This document shows positions 5,637 through 7,871 of a stretch of DNA of 7,871 nt, piece after piece. Below the pieces are notes generated by a model. That model ran no database searches. It saw only the letters and a list, made by a program, of their open reading frames with translations, and was not told where the DNA came from. The translations under genes were made by a program, and so were the position numbers. The first letter of the stretch is position 1; every line of letters begins with the position of its first letter. This DNA comes from an uncultured Hyphomicrobiales bacterium (GTDB taxonomy: Bacteria > Pseudomonadota > Alphaproteobacteria > Rhizobiales > Beijerinckiaceae): NCBI GenBank assembly GCA_903918155.1, contig CAIXDD010000479.1, forward strand, positions 1-7,871, given 5' to 3'.

Positions 5637-5668
5637 CGCGCGCGACCCCGAGCGGAGCCGCGCGCGCG
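5637..5668 (-). terminator. Weak terminator-like inverted repeat after the ThDP-enzyme gene
   Basis: On the minus strand, (CG)n arms at 5668-5659 and 5644-5637 surround a 14-nt loop and are followed by TCTTGG, starting 4 bp after the stop codon. The stem is strong but the T tract is poor, so some read-through into pirin is likely. Confidence 0.35.
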
Positions 5669-5672
5669 AGTC

Positions 5673-7448
5673 TCAGGCGTAGCCGGGCACCACGCGCACG
5701 TCGACGAGGGCGACGCCGCCCGCCTCCACATGGGCGATGGCGTCGGCGAAGGCCTTCGGCAGTTCGGCGATGGAATGGACCGGCCCGACGCCCATGGCGC
5801 CCTGGCCGCGCGCGATGGCCGCGATGTCCACGTCGGGCTCGATCATCTTCTGCCCGATCCAGCGGTTCTCCACGGGCCGGTCGCGCGCGATGGCGACCCG
5901 CTCCTGATGCAATTCGTCATTGAAGAAGGACGAATTGTTCGACACGACGAGGAGCAGCGGCAGTTTGTAGCGCACCGCCGTCCACACCGCCGTCGCGCCC
6001 ATCAGGAAATCGCCGTCGCCGACGATGCCCACCGCCATGCGCTTCGAATCCCGCAGCGCCAGCGCGCCGCCCACCGATATGCCGGGGCCGGCCGCAAGGC
6101 CGCCGCCGCCCGCCCCGCCCGCATAATCGAGCGGATGGCGGATCGGCCACCAATCCTCATGCCATGCGATGGTGGTGGACATGAGACACACGTCGCGCGT
6201 CCCCAGCGCCTTGCGCAGCGACAGCGCGAGGTCGCGCACGAGCGGGCGCTCCTTGCCGTCGCGGATCTCCAGCTTCGGCCGCTCGCGCAGCGTCTTGACC
6301 GCCGGCGCTTTCACGTCCGCCAGAGCTGCGAGCAATTGCGGCGCGACCACATCCACATCCGCCGAGATGAAGCGATCGACCGGCGGCAGGCCCTGATGGT
6401 CCATGCTCCAGCCGTTATGGATGCGATGGTCGAGCGAGACATGCACGATCTTCGCGCTCGGCGTTTCGCCGTCGAGATTGGTCTTGAACAGGCCTCCCAG
6501 ATCCACCACGTCGAAGGCCAGGATGAGATCGGCCTTGCGCAAGGCCTCGCCCGCCTCCTTCACCGGCGCCATGCCCGGACAGGCGATGTGCAGGGGATGG
6601 TCGGTGGGGAAGGAGCCGCCGACCTTGAGATCGGAGAACACGCCCGCGCCGAGCTTTTCGGCGAGCGCGACGCGCGCGTCCCAGCCCGTCTGCGCGCGCG
6701 AGAAACGCCCATAGACGATGAGCGGATTCTTCGCCGCCCGCGCCATGGCCGCGAGTTCGGCGATCTGTTCGGGCGTGGCGCCCACGCTGACGTCGGGCGT
6801 GAAGCGCTTCACGTCGAAGGGCGGCAGCGCCTTGGGGAGCGGATCTTCCTGCAGGCCGACGTCGAGATTGACGTAGACGGGCCCCTTGGGGGAGGTCTCC
6901 GCATGCCATTTGGCGCGCGCCAGCGCCTCGCGCGCGGCCGCCGGCGAAGTCGGCATGTCGTCGTATTTCACATAATTGCGGATCATCGCGCCTTGGTCGC
7001 GCGAGGTGTGGATCCAGTCGATCCACGGGCGCCGGCGCGCGGCGTCCGCAGGGCCGCCCGCGCCCAGAACCACCATCGGCATGCGGTCGCACCAGGCGTT
7101 GAAGATCGCCATGGACGCATGCATCAGGCCCACATTGGAATGGACCGCGCAGGCCATCGGCTTGTCGGTGACTTTCGCATAGCCCTGCGCGATATGGATC
7201 GCATGCTCCTCATGCAGGCACAGGAGCATTTCGGGATTCTTGTTGCCCAGATAATTCACGATGGAATCGTGCAGGCCGCGATAGCTGGCGCCGGGATTGA
7301 GCGCGATATAGCGCAGATCGAGATCGCGCAGGGTCTCCGCCACGACGTCGCTGCCGAAGCCGGCCTTGACGGCGAGCGGTCCCACGGGCTCCTCGCGTCC
7401 GATGTCGTTGCGTTTGGCGGACGCGTTCCGCGTGTCGTCGGCGCTCAT
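5673..7448 (-). CDS. Thiamine diphosphate-dependent enzyme, acetolactate synthase/benzoylformate decarboxylase-like, substrate unknown
   Basis: A 591-residue member of the ThDP-dependent decarboxylase/carboligase superfamily, predicted cytoplasmic. The order is Pyr domain (about 25-205), central domain (about 225-380) and PP domain (about 400-585). The cofactor glutamate is E80 in CLHEEHAIHIAQGYA. The ThDP/Mg motif starts at GDGD (477-480) and ends at N504-N505, with 24 residues between GDG and NN. As in benzoylformate decarboxylase, a His-Ser pair (H103-S104, AVHSNVG) replaces the acetolactate-synthase pattern, and GPVYVNL (189-195) also matches. However, the Ser after NPG is Ala (A54), and the second active-site His of that enzyme has no obvious counterpart (VVDLGGL, 314-320). 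The segment after NN, SSFFNDELHQERVA, is unlike standard acetolactate synthase, and no regulatory-subunit gene is adjacent. The ATG at 7448 follows AGGGGAGGGGAA, an excellent ribosome binding site. Pirin lies downstream. Automatic pipelines would probably call it 'acetolactate synthase', which I doubt. Confidence 0.9.
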   Translation of the reverse strand: MSADDTRNASAKRNDIGREEPVGPLAVKAGFGSDVVAETLRDLDLRYIALNPGASYRGLHDSIVNYLGNKNPEMLLCLHEEHAIHIAQGYAKVTDKPMACAVHSNVGLMHASMAIFNAWCDRMPMVVLGAGGPADAARRRPWIDWIHTSRDQGAMIRNYVKYDDMPTSPAAAREALARAKWHAETSPKGPVYVNLDVGLQEDPLPKALPPFDVKRFTPDVSVGATPEQIAELAAMARAAKNPLIVYGRFSRAQTGWDARVALAEKLGAGVFSDLKVGGSFPTDHPLHIACPGMAPVKEAGEALRKADLILAFDVVDLGGLFKTNLDGETPSAKIVHVSLDHRIHNGWSMDHQGLPPVDRFISADVDVVAPQLLAALADVKAPAVKTLRERPKLEIRDGKERPLVRDLALSLRKALGTRDVCLMSTTIAWHEDWWPIRHPLDYAGGAGGGGLAAGPGISVGGALALRDSKRMAVGIVGDGDFLMGATAVWTAVRYKLPLLLVVSNNSSFFNDELHQERVAIARDRPVENRWIGQKMIEPDVDIAAIARGQGAMGVGPVHSIAELPKAFADAIAHVEAGGVALVDVRVVPGYA

Positions 7449-7498
7449 TTCCCCTCCCCTGTTGCATTGGGTCGCCCGCCTCGTTCGGCGGCGCGGCG

Positions 7499-7528
7499 TA
7501 ATCTTTCAGGCTTGGGGACCGGATGCAA
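7499..7528 (-). promoter_or_regulatory. Weak promoter candidate for the ThDP-enzyme gene
   Basis: On the minus strand TTGCAT (7528-7523) is followed after 18 bp by AGATTA (7504-7499), in the 97-bp gap between the secreted-protein gene and the ThDP-enzyme gene. The match to consensus is partial. Confidence 0.25.
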
Positions 7529-7542
7529 TGCGCCGCGGCGCA
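7529..7542. repeat. Perfect 14-bp palindrome
   Basis: TGCGCCGCGGCGCA is an exact palindrome 3 bp after the stop of the secreted-protein gene and just upstream of the candidate -35 of the next gene. No T tract follows, so it is a poor terminator. An operator site is possible, but GC palindromes are common here. Confidence 0.4.
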
Positions 7543-7545
7543 AAT

Positions 7546-7871
7546 TCAGAAGCCGATCTTGAAGTCGAGGGAGACTTTTGAGCGCGAGCCGTTGAGAAAC
7601 ACATTGCCGCCCGTGATGGGCTCGCCCGCCACCCACAAGCCCGAGCCGGGCTTCACGCGGATCTTGCGCTCGAGGCCGAACAGCGGCAGCGGCGGCGCCT
7701 TGCCGCGCGCCTCCTCCGGATCGACCGGCTTCGGCGCGACCACGTCGGGCGGCGCATAGGCGCCCAGCTGCGCCTCGTCGCAGGACAGCGTGGAATCGCA
7801 GCCCGCCTGCTGGGCTTGCGCCGGCAGGACGAAAAGGGCGCAAAACACGACGCAACAAACGGCGCAAGACA
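7546..7871 (-). CDS. Unrecognised small secreted/periplasmic protein (5' end beyond the window)
   Basis: The minus-strand frame is open to the right edge, so the true start is probably outside. The visible part begins SCAVCCVVFCALFVLPAQA, which reads as the hydrophobic core and AQA cleavage site of a Sec signal peptide. About 90 mature residues starting QQAGCDSTLSCDEAQLG follow. The mature part has two Cys within eight residues (a possible disulfide), a Pro-rich middle (APPDVVAPKPVDPEEARGKAPPLP), a basic stretch LERKIRVKPG, and a C-terminus KVSLDFKIGF ending in Phe with alternating hydrophobics, as in outer-membrane strands. I do not recognise the family. A GTG at 7848 would lose most of the signal peptide and is unlikely. 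It lies 97 bp upstream of the ThDP-enzyme gene on the same strand and could share its transcript. Confidence 0.7.
   Translation of the reverse strand, partial: SCAVCCVVFCALFVLPAQAQQAGCDSTLSCDEAQLGAYAPPDVVAPKPVDPEEARGKAPPLPLFGLERKIRVKPGSGLWVAGEPITGGNVFLNGSRSKVSLDFKIGF

Noticed and set aside
5613..7562. 649-codon plus-strand open frame opposite the ThDP-enzyme gene
   Set aside because: It is rich in Arg, His and Ala with no family motif. It arises because G/C-ending codons of the real gene rarely create stops on the opposite strand.
1..7871. tRNA, rRNA, insertion sequence or prophage
   Set aside because: No cloverleaf, rRNA core sequence, transposase motif or terminal inverted repeat was seen on either strand.

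Overview
The window is GC-rich DNA (roughly two thirds G+C by eye) with strongly G/C-ending codons, packed genes and alphaproteobacterial gene content: a fructosamine/APH-fold ThrB homoserine kinase followed by rnhA with an ATGA overlap, IspH, a CspA-like protein with the 'FVHISAVERAG' signature, and a Flp-type pilin. This fits an alphaproteobacterium, most likely Hyphomicrobiales (Rhizobiales). A methylotroph-like lineage such as Methylocystaceae/Beijerinckiaceae is possible, but that is only a guess.

Left part (1-2238, minus strand): ispH, thrB and rnhA follow one another. IspH is the last step of the MEP isoprenoid pathway. ThrB phosphorylates homoserine for threonine synthesis. rnhA encodes RNase HI and runs off the left edge. 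thrB and rnhA overlap by ATGA, so they are probably translationally coupled. A good alphaproteobacterial sigma-70 promoter candidate lies in the 115-bp ispH-thrB gap, so thrB-rnhA may be transcribed separately from ispH.

Middle (2239-4511): a divergent 193-bp region separates ispH from a plus-strand MATE-family exporter. The exporter's tail overlaps by 32 bp, tail to tail, the end of a small minus-strand Flp/type IVb pilin gene. After a 282-bp gene-free stretch (probable regulatory leader, hairpin and palindrome) comes a plus-strand CspA-family cold-shock gene with a textbook terminator.

Right part (4512-7871, minus strand): a block with a 15-bp periodic repeat separates the cold-shock gene from a convergent pirin gene. 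Upstream of pirin on the same strand lies a ThDP-dependent enzyme related to acetolactate synthase and benzoylformate decarboxylase but with an unusual set of active-site residues. Between them is a 13-bp direct repeat overlapping a candidate pirin promoter. At the right edge is the 3' part of an unrecognised small secreted protein.

Most of the window is ordinary chromosomal housekeeping DNA with no sign of mobile elements, CRISPR or RNA genes. The parts most worth a second look are the unassigned ThDP enzyme next to pirin, the two short tandem repeats (4519-4593 and 5603-5633), and the orphan pilin.
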